Source: Marsupella aquatica (lineage: Eukaryota; Marchantiophyta). Taken from it: a stretch of 64,000 nucleotides of DNA. How positions within the stretch are numbered: the first letter of the stretch is position 1; every line of letters starts with the position of its first letter. Location: NCBI GenBank assembly GCA_973895155.1, contig OZ316897.1, forward strand, positions 5,084,001 to 5,148,000, given 5' to 3'. Below, piece by piece: positions 45,003-56,592 of the stretch. Below the pieces are notes generated by a model. It worked only from the letters and a program-made list of their open reading frames with translations, made no database searches and was not told the DNA's origin. The translations under genes and the position numbers were made by a program.

Positions 45003-46697
45003 ACCGAACAAGACTACAAGGATTACTCGGTTGCTGAAACAGCCAACCAAATTGCCATTGCATACACCGCCCATATTCGGCAACGTGTATTCCAACCACA
45101 CCAATCCCAGAGATGGCATCCCAGTTCCAACAATACCCACTATTTGGTATGCACTTTTACCATACGGAAGAACAACCTGTTGTGCAGCGACATATCTCTG
45201 CTGTGGACTCCTCATAGAGCAACTATGAAGCACTTGACAGGCGGAGATCAGGACATCATGACCTTCCCTCCACGTAACTACAAGTGAGAGCTATGGCGCG
45301 ATGATGGACGTCCCTGGGAGGTGCTTAATCTGAACTCAAGATCAATTTTTGTTTGGGGTGCCACAGGAAATAGCATAAAGAAGTGTAAAAAAAACTTGAA
45401 ACTTCTTTGTGACATTAGAATGGAGAAACATATGCTCTCAAAGCATCTGAGGTTGCCCCCCACAGTTTAACTCTACTTTTACCCTCGACCGCTGGAGTCT
45501 TCCTTCGCCTGCAGTTCATTTCCTTCAAAAGTGCTCATAGAAGATTGGAAGCGGAACACTAGTCCAACGCCTTCGATCTAATGCCTACCGTAGTCGGTTA
45601 ATTCAACGGTTGAGGATACCCTAGAGCTTCTAGACACAGACTGCCCTGGTCACTACAATTCTCCTAAACACGTGCAAACATTCAAGTAAACTCGCGCGGA
45701 GGTCTTTTGTTCCTTCACTTTTGTTGCCTGTATGCGGAAATCAGGAGTCCAATCTGAAGAGGTGGTCTCGTGTACAGATGAACATCTATGCTTCGTCATT
45801 CTGCTTTGGCCGTCCTTGTACTTTAAATCTGGTTCTGCGAATTAAATAGACTCTTTCAACTATCTCAAGCGTCTGATTAAGGTTGAGGGATTTTGCTGTG
45901 GACTTTGGGAAACTGTTTCTATAGGACTAACCCACTTCTCCGATCCACTTTCAAGTCCATCGGTGTACAAATCCATATGCCATACGCCATGAAACGTTAA
46001 CCCTAGAGCATCAGTCCACCAGAATTTTCTCGTGATTTTTGAGGGAAAATTTGGAGCATGCATAGACATGAATAATCTCTTCCTACTTATTGATTCTATT
46101 TACAAAGGACTCAAACCTATCATTTATAAGATAGTGTGACGGTCTGAACCAAACTTCTATTGGACTTAAAGCTCAATATAAACTGGTCGTTTGTCATACC
46201 AAAACTATAATTGCAAGAGCATATGAAGAGACAAGAAGCTCGAAATTGAAGTCCTCGATTCATTACCTGGAGATGTCTCCCAGTATTATCTACTTATCAG
46301 TATCGCTCCCTTTCTAGCTCGTACTCCACTCGGATATTTGCTTGTCCGCTTTGCGGCACCCCGCAGCCATTTATCTCAATTGAAAAGGAAACAGTCTTGG
46401 TTGAATCTTCATTTCTTTCGCTACCAAGTCTCCGTTGCCATCAAACCTTTACTAAATCCACCATCCTTAAGACGCAAGTGTCAGGAAATCGTAGCAGCCT
46501 AATGAGACATTGGATGGAGCTGATAATCAAGGAAAATAGTGCCTCCGTCCCAATAAAAGAGTGTCGAAACATCAAAATATGAATTCAGATTCTCCTGCGT
46601 AGGCGGGCTTTTCCCAGACTTCAATCAGAAGCTACAGCAATCAGTTGACTTGATTTTTGGCAATCAGTTGTTGAGCAATTTAGATCTTCGCTAGCAA
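45003..46697. other. No recognised gene
   Basis: Short frames on both strands, such as 44991-45287, have no family match that I can name. This is the 3' flank of the host gene that ends at 46698. Confidence 0.4.
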
Positions 46698-48869
46698 TCA
46701 TTTGACTCCTTCGGATCTAGAAGATATGTATGCTCTGGATTCTTCCTCGGACAAGGTCTCATGTTCGAACAAACCTTTCAAAATTACTGCGACGTACGAT
46801 TCCGAAGGTGGACATATCTCATATTGACCTTTCCTGAACCTCTGCATGTTCTCAACTGAACACCTGTAGCCAATCAATGCACAAGGACACTTCAGGACAA
46901 TTCTTTTTCCCTAAATTTGACGTAAAGATTTCAGGATCTCGATTTAAAGCTGCAAAAAAAAGAAGGTTCTAATATAGGTTAGTTCTACCAACGCACGTCC
47001 AGTATCATCTACTAGCAACCCCTTTAGCCTCTGCTTGGGACCATATTTCATTTTGAACATGAATGTCAAGTACAAGGAGCACCCTGCTGTCCAAATACTT
47101 CTTCAGTTCTGAATTCAATCGAAGTGGAGGGCATGGAGTAAAGATTTATGGACGCATTCAGCAAGTCTGCTTTTCTCAATGTTCGCAGGACAACCAGATC
47201 CAAAGAGGGCCATACGTGACGGTCAATATGGGTAGTCCGTCCTCTTCACCAAGATATTTGATAGTACCGTACCAGGCTTCCTGCGACAAATGTCCCCATA
47301 GATATAAGTAGACTTCAACGCCATCAGAGACAAAATATCGCCGTCACGAAAGCAAAAATCTTTATCCAACTCAATCACTCAAGCATGAAGAGGAGGAATC
47401 CAAGAAAAAATCAACTTCAATGTCAACGTTTTAATCCACGTGCTTTGCATCCCGATCTGATTTCCTACTTTGGAGAAAAAATCGTTTCACAGCAACAGTG
47501 ATCAAGCCTCATGAACTCTTGTGATTCAAACATGACTATCTCCCAGCAGCCCATAATCTTGAATATCATGCCCAATTAATCAGAGTTCGGACGTTCTTGA
47601 AACAGAATAGAAGTCCTGACGGTAAGCCCAAACATATAAAAACCAGGCTAGAATCACAGGCCCTACTAATCAGAACTCAAGTGTTCGCAAAGGACAAAAT
47701 GGATGACAAATTCTTGCCCACAACACCATAGACCAAAACCGAGGCCGGAAATGTGACTGAATTGGTTTGCTTAATTTCCAACTCGGAACAGGGTAAGCGT
47801 TCATCAGAACCTTCAGAATGTCAAGCGTGGCATGCGATGAAGCAGATTGATCTTCTCGCAATTTGGTAATTTCGTCCCACTCCAGCACCAAATGTGACTT
47901 GATTGGATCTCCCTGATTTTCTTGTATGAGTAAGTCACAGAGCTGCTGTAACCTGCTCGATGACATGAATTGTCGATGGCATGTAAGTCGGATGTAAAAC
48001 ATTTGTGAGAGGTATACTAAATGCAAATGAAAGAAATCGAGGAATCAACCATTGGTCGTGTGCATGTGAACCCTCCAGCTGCAATAGGAAAAGTGAGGCT
48101 GGCTGTGAATTACTCAATTAATCACCAACTATCCCCCGCGCACCCTAGACAAAATTTCTTTTGCAGCGGCTCTCGCTCCAGAAACTTTACCGATTTTTGC
48201 ATCAGTACCATTGTAATGCCAGCACGCGTAGTTGGGACTCACGTAATTTTGTAGAGACGGACGTGAGTTGTTGGAGCACTGCCATGAGAAACAGGGTCCA
48301 GAAACGCAACACCTCCTGATCCCCAGGTGGTAGTCCATGTATGACCAAAAAACAGGTTGTAGGGAACCATCACCCAGCGAGAAGCCACTGGAGGTGTTTG
48401 GTTCCTTGATCCTAGACAGACCTTTCCCATCCCTTCAACCTGCCAAAAGTAGCTTTCAGATTAACCTCCAGAGTGAACGATTTAATGTTGATGAGGGTCC
48501 AATTGGGGAAGACGGAGACTGATATCCTCATCCTCATCCTCAAACTCAATGCAGTTCTGGAAAAAAAAAACAGCTCGTTGACAACACAATTCGTTTATTT
48601 GTAAATAAACGCAAATCAGTAAGGGGTTCTGGTCAAGGTCGTCAAACCTGTCCCCCTTTGATGTAGCACATAAACCTTGCCATCAACATGTTTGATGCGT
48701 AGCAGGCATACCAAACGTGAGTCCTTTCTGCATCGAGGTGATCTGGACAGGACGGGGAGGAATAAACAAGACCAGAGCTTTCAATTTTCTCCCCACCGAG
48801 GTTGCTTTCTGTCAAACTTTGTTCATCAGCGACATCATCTTTTTCATTCGCCGCACTGTGATTCACCAT
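46698..48869 (-). CDS. Five-exon host gene, HDA5/HDA18-associated gamma-glutamylcyclotransferase-like domain protein
   Basis: Exons on the minus strand: 48869-48648, 48439-48243, 47952-47811, 47280-47216 and 46863-46698, all with GT-AG borders. They join in phase into an uninterrupted frame of 263 residues. Key motifs are THVWYACYASNM (exon 1), IKGGQ/VEGMGKVCLGS across junction 1-2, TWGSGGVAFLDP, LYKIT/LQQLCDLLIQENQG across 2-3, EAWYGTIKYLGEEDGLPILT (exon 4), and FRKGQYEICPPSESY then LSEEESRAYI (exon 5). From memory, this series matches the domain at the C-terminus of plant HDA5/HDA18-type class II deacetylases, which looks like a gamma-glutamylcyclotransferase fold. No deacetylase domain is seen upstream, so the gene may be stand-alone. 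A possible extra 5' exon near 49050-48840 is out of frame. Enzyme activity is unproven. Confidence 0.75.
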
Positions 48870-49406
48870 CTTTGCCGTCTGACCGGTTGTCCCACTGCCA
48901 CTTGCGTGCAGATGATAGGTTCCTCAAATGAGAAGCATCAACTTCCAACGCCCCTGAGCTGCCCACCTTGCCTGCACCGGCTGCCTGTGCACCACCTAGG
49001 CCTGGCTTTTCCTCTTCATTAACATCTCTTGTTTGTTTCGTAATACTCACTTGCCCTACCCCTAGGTAATGAGAGTCAATTCAATTAAAACCATAAACTT
49101 AGCAAAGAAAACCAGGAAGGGAACTTAAACCACAAGTGCACCTATAAAGAGCTATGGGTTATAGCCCCTACAAGTGCACCTATAAATAGCTATAGCTCTC
49201 ATTATAAAGTGCACATGCTCATAAATTGGTTTGCGCTCCACAAAACTAAAATGGTGAGTGCTCCACCTTTTATAGTGAGACTGGGCTTGAGCTCCACAAA
49301 AGATGGTGAGTGCTCCACCTTTTATGGTGAGACATTATTCACCACAAGACATAAATGAGGAGTAGTGAGGGAGAGAATATATAGGGGTTTTATATGGGCA
49401 GGTGTG
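48870..49406. repeat. Upstream region of host gene with duplicated blocks
   Basis: Probably contains the host gene promoter. 49135-49195 has a duplicated AAGTGCACCTATAAA block with a TATAAA-like string. 49225-49335 has two copies of a block ending GGTGAGTGCTCCACCTTTTA. No gene is recognised. Confidence 0.45.
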
Positions 49407-49970
49407 TGTTGTGAACATACACGCCGCTACACAACATACATCGCTTTGTCACACACATCTAAGCATAGTCACAATCCAACATCACAAACAAAAAGAATTA
49501 CAAGTGGAACTCCTGTTCAGACATGTCCACAATAATCTCCAAGAGCCATCAAACATTGATCAATGCCAATCAACACACAATCCCGCCTGATGTGATCACA
49601 CATTTATGTCAAGCCAAACGTACATTGCGCCTCAAGTAATCCACGTTATGTACACACAACCTACTCATCATAGCCACTAGAGTTTTGCTTGAAAGGCTCA
49701 ACATCAAAAGATGAGACCTTTGAGCCAACACAAAAGGATAACTATCCATCACAAATACACACTAGCGCTAAAACACTTAGATAACACGGATATGAAAGCC
49801 TCAGACCTACATAATTTGATATACTATATTACCACTCATAATGGTGTGATAGTTGTTGCACATACACATCGCTTGTCACACACATATAAGCATAGTCACA
49901 ATCCAACATCACAAAGATAAGAGAATGAAGTACAAGTGGAACTCATGTCTACACATGTCCAAAACCCACA
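49407..49970 (-). mobile_element. Gypsy LTR, inverted relative to the 9.5-kb copy
   Basis: Read on the minus strand it starts TGTGGGTTTTGGACATG at 49970 and ends CAACA at 49407. It aligns along its length with the 9553-14824 LTR minus its insertion and has the same internal duplication (second start near 49547). It differs at many sites, so it is a separate old insertion. Confidence 0.75.
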
Positions 49971-50050
49971 ATCACCCTCCTAGCTGGGAGTGAGGTCCCC
50001 TAAATGTAGCTAGCCATAAGTTCTACAAGGTTGGTATATGTCATCGGGGT
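49971..50050 (-). other. Gypsy polypurine tract and 3' end of the internal region
   Basis: The reverse complement of AGCTGGGAGTGAGGTCCCC is shared with 9520-9550, next to CAACCTTGTAGAACT. Homology to the first copy stops at about 50050, so the element is truncated or replaced beyond. Confidence 0.6.
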
Positions 50051-52531
50051 GTAGCATAGGGAAGCCACAAACCCAAGCCAAGATTATGTATCTGGACCGC
50101 TCTTCTCCCTTGATGAGTGTCGTGCTTGGTTTGAGTGGAGCGAACTATACTTTGGGACTAGTTAACTATCCTCTTTCGAGGGAATCCTTATATAGCCCTA
50201 GGTTACCAGGCTTTGCGCAAAGTGGACATACTACCAATATATAATACTACTTACGACCCTTACATTACTACTGCATGGAAATCCCCTGGCTTGGAGACTC
50301 AAAGGCCTTATCCACAACCGATCAAAAAGGGGTACCAAGATACGGATTAATTTGCGGAAGGCATGACTGTGCATAGTTCTTGTTATCCTAACCTTTGGTT
50401 TCATAATCCTTCTTACATGCTTCCAAACTTGACGTCCTATCATGATGGTATTCGGACCGAGAATAGGGCTTTGAGTCTGATCTAGGTTTATTCATGGACG
50501 TTTACTCAAAGCGCTATGCTTTGTCCGAACCTCCTCCAGGTACCTCCCTCCTCTAGTTTGACCGTGGTGTCACGAGGCGGTACACAATGGTGGGGGTGAG
50601 CTTTTTAGCAATGTCTGAACCTCCTGGGGATCGGAAAAAGGGGAGACTACCTCTTTTCCTCAACCACCCCCAAGATACTTGTATCCTGCTAAGGCAACAC
50701 GTAAAGGCCACAGTCCAATGCGTAATCCCATTGAGCACTGGCAGAAGGTATGACCTGGGAGTTTAATTCCCGCTAAACTTCCACGTCCACCTTGTCATTG
50801 CAGCTCTTCATCCTTACTCCTATCGTAGGCAAGACACACAACCAAGAAACAGTATAACTCGTCCGACCCTAATATTGGTTCGGACACTTGCAATCCAAGG
50901 GGAGACAACCTCCTGTTGTCACTATTGTTAGTATCCGAATCTCACTTCCTCAACGACAATCTTTGCTAGGGATTCAATGAAGACTAACTTATGAAAGTGG
51001 GGAAAGAACAGTTGCACACCAACGCAAACTTGCTTGCAAGAATGCACGCCATGTAACTGAATAATGTTCCCCCTAATCACTTTGGACCAGGGGCTTAAAT
51101 ACTTTACAAATTGTCCAAAGACTGGGGCAATAGCCGTCGTGATACGAACCATCCATCCTCTTTCTAACCTAGTCCTATTCATCTAATCCCTCCGCCTCCA
51201 TGTAAAATAGACAGTAGCCCCAACTCTCTTTCGTGCATGGCCTCCCACTCGGTTGTCTTTGTGTTCCTAACTACTACTGCTTCAATGCGACGGTGAGCCT
51301 AGCGCTGGTGACACAGCTCATTTTGTTGTCTTGAGCGTCGCTCGTCCCTGTCCCCTGATGTCTTTCCCGCTATCACCCACCAATTGTGGTATTCCTTGTA
51401 GACATTAGGACCCCACTTGTCCTCAAGTTCAATCTCATCGCCAATGGTGTCAGGGCTGGGTTGGTACACCATGAGATACGCTTGAGTTGGCACTGGTGGC
51501 CCTCCACATCTAATTATGGGGTCCTTCCCCTTCAAGAATTTGGCATCGATCAATAAATTATACATTTGAGCGGTTGCTGGCCCTTCCCGTCTAAATAGCT
51601 TTCACATAAGGGCAAAATCAAGCTAAAGTGGGGCTAATTTGGGCAATCTAATACCCCTTCTAATACCACCTTGGCCACTATGCTCAATACTAGTCATGCA
51701 ATGATGAGAGGTGAGGGTCGTTGTGCAAGTACAATGACCTTGAAGGGAGGAAGGGCCAAAATTTAAGTTTGAAATCATTTCAAAGTACCCTCGAATCATT
51801 TCAAACTTTGAAAGGTCAGAAAATCCTGACCGTGCCGAGGCAAATCATGATCAGCGGTGGTCTTTGAGGGATTAGCATTGTTGGATCTGGACCATAGAGA
51901 GGGTGGAAGGAACATCCAGACTATTGCATAGCGGGCAATCGGCATCCAAGTTGGGCGCCAAGTGCGCACTGCCTTTCTCTCGTGTTTTCCTTACAGTAAG
52001 TTGGAATGTTGCGTAGAACGCCTGCTGCCAATTCGCGAAGTAGAGTTTTATGATCGAGAGTGGAGATCCCACTCGAAAGCAGGCGCAGATACAACCAGAG
52101 GTCTAGGGGTTATGGTTTTTCCTTTTGTCGCATCCGATTGCTTTTGGCAGACAAGGGCCCTGTAGACGGACAACACTTTTGTGAGGGAGAGCCCTCACAT
52201 CGCTGGAGAACCATTGGTGGAGAGCTAGATTATGAAGTCTGCGCCCAATATTCCTTTGGAAAGTTTCCTGATTGTTTTTGCCTTGCCCTTGTTGAATGAC
52301 TGTCTTTTGTTGCATTTTCATTCTCACCTTACGCCATATTTTGAAGGGCAAAGTAATCAAGTAAGTTGTGATCGATGTGCATTTGGCACAAATGTTCTCA
52401 ATCTGTCTGCAGGCTAGGCGCGAGGGAGTAACTTTGCAGGCGCAAGGGAGAAACCGTGGAGTAGCAACCGGGAGATCTCAAAGTGGGAGAGATTGTCCAA
52501 GAGCGGCCAGCGACCATAGCAAAGAAGAGGT
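50051..52531. other. No confident gene, probable transposon remnants
   Basis: Minus-strand frames 50928-51182 and 51299-51565 look coding in composition (LEDKWGPNVYKEYHNWWV) but match nothing I can name. 51600-52400 holds short frames only. Confidence 0.3.
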
Positions 52532-55206
52532 ATGTCTCCTGAAAGACCTTCTGGTCCTGGTACCACGCGTTCTGGGAAGTCCCCAAATCCTAAGTTACCA
52601 CCCAAGTCTATCGAGCCTCGACGACAGTGGACAGTTGAGGAGTTCTTGAAGGACCATGAGTATTTCCATAATGTCATTGGCTTGCCCAATGTGGGAAGGA
52701 TTCCAAAGGAGCTTAGTAGTGATGATGTGCCGCCTGAGGTGTTAGAGGGAGTATTTTGGGGTGAAGTCGGGGAAGAACGGCTACAAGAAGGAAGGCATTA
52801 AGGGGATTCCCCCGAGGACATCCACATGCTTAGATGTGCGTTAGACGGAATGGGGAAATTCCAGCCATTCACTTTGGAGGTCGCCAGAGGTCTCTACTAC
52901 AAGCGCATCTTGAAGAAACCCATGAACTGGGCAGCTTGTGGCGTGGACAAGCATAGAGGGCAGCTATGGCGAAGGATTGTGCGGAATATTGAAGTTGACT
53001 TCAACTTGACGCCATGGAAGAGGGTTGAGACTCGATATATCCATCCTCCACATTTAATCTTCAATGGAGTCTCTGTTGCAAGTGAATCACATTGTCCGTC
53101 ACCTCAATCATCTCATGCAGATGCCAAAACTAGTAAAGTGCAGAAGTCAAACAAGGGTGCAGGAGGTGATTGCACTGAATTGGAGAAGCCGCTATTGAAG
53201 ATGTCGTCCGATCATGAGGGTCCTCCCGTAGACAGTCAAAACTTGAACTTGTCATACCAAGATGCAATATCAAGCATGGAGATTCAGTCAGTTATCTTAG
53301 CATTAGAGGCAGGAGGGGATAGTGAGCATGGTCAGGTTGAAGATCAGTCTCTTTGTCAACCAGACAAGGTACAGGTAATGTTGAGAGAAGTCAAAGATAT
53401 GATAGTTTTTCCGGGAGAGACCACTGTAATCACTACTGGCACACCGATTCCAAACCAGAAGCATTTTCTTCTTGAATCAATGTTGGAGGTAGTTCAGAGT
53501 AGTCTTCAGGAGCTTGGCCCTCAAATGGAGAAGGCTCGTCAGGATGCCAGTGAATACAAAACAAAGATGCAAAACATTACCTCTTAGCTCAGTTCTGTTG
53601 AAAAGGAGTTGGCCGCTTTGAAAGTTTGTAAAGTACAACATGCACAAGCCATCGACAAGTTACAAAGTAATATTCGTGCTAAGCTTGCAGAAAAAGCTCA
53701 AATTTCTGATGATTTGGCCCTGTTGGAAGAGCCCGATGAAGAGGATGCGGATGGACCTGGAGATGAGGTATAGACTTCTCTTTCAAAGCATTAGTAATTA
53801 ATCTTAGATTTTGTTGTTTGGTTTTGAACTCTGCTCAAGTAATTGTGCTGCCAGATGGATGTGCTGCCAGATGGACTTGAAAATTAAGGGTGCATGTAAT
53901 GGAGGCTCCATGATACTCTATTTTTACTAAGTCGGTTATGTTGGCCCGGAATTTTGCAGGAAATAAGCAAAAAATTGTGAGCTCAATTTTTGGCAAGCTG
54001 CAGTGAAGCAACTCTATTGCAAGGGAGCTTGGACTGCCAGGAGCTGAGGCACTCTTCTGTACTAGCACAAGCACAAGCAAAGATGGCCGAGTTGTCTAAG
54101 TTAGACGATGAAGAGCTCTTTGGGAAGAGCAACTTGAAAAAGCTAGACGGATCAGCCAACACATTGACAGATTCCTATGATGCGCTCAGTGAGGTGTGCT
54201 CAAGACTAAAGGAGCACTTGAGTAAAGATGCAGTTTATGTATGCCCTGATAGTATCCTTTGTCCCTTACAGTCATAGGAAAGTTATTTTCCCATTACTGA
54301 ATGCCCTGTTTTCTCTCTTGGTTTCTTTTGTAACAATTGGATTCCCACACCTTGTGGGCATTGCTATCATCCAAGCTGTTTGTTCCCCTTGCTCCAAATT
54401 GGTGAGAGTAAATCGGCCCCTAAGTGTGAAGCTTGCGCTGAAGTCTTTCATCCAGCCTGGCTCCATTGTTGGGGATCATCTCATGTGGACCATCCAGATG
54501 TAAAGCAGCTTGCAGAGGATTGGGGTTTGAAAGAACAAGCCAGCTCTTTTCGGGAGAGCATGAATGATCTGTATCGGAACAATTCCTTGAGTATGAAGGC
54601 AAGGAGGGAGAACCAAGCCATGAAGCACAAGAAAGTGACAAAGTTTTATTCACAGGTAGAACTCTGTCCAAACCTGGTCACTTTGCTGGCATATGAGTGT
54701 ATAAGTGGTGTATTACAAGGCTAGTGAGGTTCTTATTTGATTTGGAATCATTTTTTGCCTTGCAGGAAAGCGTAAAGAAGTCAATTGCATATCATGAAAC
54801 TGTCAGTAAAGCTGCGCATGTACAAAATGATCTCTTGAGAGTTTCCAAAGACAACCTTGACACGATTCCTACTAGAGATCAAATCCAGAATGCAGTGCAG
54901 AGATCCAAGGGTGAGGTCAATCTGTCCATTGTGAAGGTGGAGAAGGGTACCACTCCCGCTACCACTCTAGAGCCTGGTTCTGTAACTCAAGTGGAGAATG
55001 TCTCAAGTGACTCTGAGCCTGAGAATGAGACCTCTAAGGGGAGGAAGAGAAAGCGAATAGTGAAGGAGAACAGTAAAACCTCTTCTGAGGTCAAGGGGAA
55101 GTTGAGGGGCGCTGTTATCAATCTAGGATTGGATGCTGATCATGGAAAGGGTGATAAGGCTACCTTGAAGCCAGCTGAAAACCTTAAACCAGTTGTCAGG
55201 GGATGA
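52532..55206 (+). pseudogene. RING-like, coiled-coil multi-exon protein of unknown function
   Basis: Plus-strand exons: about 52532-52790, 52826-53770 (a frame change between them and a TAG near 53586), 54000-54235, about 54285-54655, and 54763-55206. The start MSPERPSGPGTTRSGK is basic. A conserved-looking domain (RRQWTVEEFLKDHEYFHNV ... GKFQPFTLEVARGLYYKRIL) follows. A coiled coil spans 53490-53720. The exon after acceptor CATAG at about 54284 encodes a Cys/His cluster: TECP, FFCNN, PCGHCYH, SC, KCEACAEVFHPAW, resembling a RING or related treble-clef finger. The C-terminus is acidic then basic (GRKRKRIV). I do not recognise the family. It may be a transposon or a host gene. Confidence 0.4.
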
Positions 55207-55499
55207 GGAAGAGGTCGCCTCGCTAGAAAATTGTGATAGGTGAGACTGTGTAGTATAAATAGTACTACTGTGTTCACATTGCCCTTTGCCTTTGCCTTTG
55301 AGAATTTCTGAACCTTAGAGGTCAATTTAGGTACCCAATGTACATGCAACGATGGTAAATTCTCTTACTCATGTGTGCTCTGAATCCTTTGTAGCAGTGA
55401 ATTGGTGTCGGGATTGGTGTGTATTAGTGCAGTATAGACTAACCCCGTCTTGATTTGGTTCACAAATTATGATTCTAAGCTAGTCGTCTTGTGCAGGGG

Positions 55500-55745
55500 T
55501 AGTAGTCTAATACCCTCTAATACCCTCAGGTATTAGTCCAATACTGTATGTTGTGCTCTAATACTTTCGGTATTATCATAATACCGGTAGGTATTATTTC
55601 AATACCTCGGTATTCTCTCAATACCTCGGTATTATCACAAGACCTTGGGTATTAAAGTAATACTTTTGAGTTTTTCTCTAATACTTTTGGGTATTACTTG
55701 AGTACCACTGGGTATTTGGTTAGTACCTTTGGTATTATCGGGTCC
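55500..55745. repeat. Palindrome array AATACC-GGTATT
   Basis: At least seven inverted pairs: TAATACCCTCAGGTATTA 55518-55535 (7-bp arms), TAATACTTTCGGTATTA 55559-55575, a pair at 55578-55597, AATACCTCGGTATT 55601-55614, the same again at about 55620-55633, then looser pairs to 55740. The spacing is irregular, so it is not a simple tandem repeat. Confidence 0.75.
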
Positions 55746-55949
55746 AGTTCCTTAAGTTATTGGCCCAACACCTGGAGATATTATTCTGATTTTCAACTTT
55801 TAGCGTAGTTAGTGTTACGTTGGCACTGCACTACCTAATGTTCATGTGTTTACATGCAAGATATAATTGTTTTTGAGCAATTACCTGAAATTCTTTGATC
55901 GATACTGACTCAAGTATCTGCCCCACAGTTTTGCAGGACTCTACTCTCA

Positions 55950-56592
55950 AGATGGGGGTTTCTCTTACAGAAGTTGAAAGGGCCATGGAAGCAGGGCAGT
56001 CAGCTTCATTTGAGTATCTTGTGGTTCATATCGTTAATTTTGAGCCGGCTTTCCCCTCTCCTTGCCGGTTTACATATGCAGCATGTTCACATCAGCTAGG
56101 ACATGGAGGCCTTTGCAACACATCAAAGGATCCTGGCAAGGAGGTGTGTGGGCATGCAGCGGAGGGTGTTGATACATACAGTTTTGATGTTATCATTGTG
56201 GATGCAGTGTTTGGGCATGCAACTCCCATTTGCGCTAAAATTGGAGATAGTGCATCAATTTGGTTGGGTGTGGGACCTTCAGAGCTATGAGCCTGCAGTG
56301 AACGGGAGCAGTTGGATTACATTCGGGCTGTTGCTTTGCAATGTCGCAGATGCTCAATCTCTTTGCATGTGTTAAACAGAATATTGTCTGTCGAGATTAT
56401 GTCTGTCCTCGGGATTCCTACCCATAGTTGGGTCCCCATGCCCCATACTGTGACACTATCTAGGTCACATGATCCAAGGACATCGTTGACTTCCAGTGCA
56501 GAAGGACCTAGAGGATTAAGAGGATCTGTCCTCTTTGACCAGCTGGAGGACATTGTTGTTGCAGTTGGTCGTCACAGTTTAGATGAGAATTA
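55950..56592 (+). pseudogene. RPA1-like zinc-OB-fold protein
   Basis: Frame 55895-56290 contains KMGVSLTEVERAMEAG, FEYLVVHIVNFEPAF, FTYAAC, GGLC, EVCGH and YSFDVIIVDAVFGHATPICA, then DSASIWLGVGPSEL. A stop and frame change at about 56288 lead into EREQLDYIRAVALQCRRCSI and a tail ending at 56590. The order of Cys residues and the DAV...P..A.I.DSAS block parallel the 41.8-42.4 kb protein, so the two are paralogues. The large RPA subunit binds single-stranded DNA. A transposon or host origin is not settled. Confidence 0.45.
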
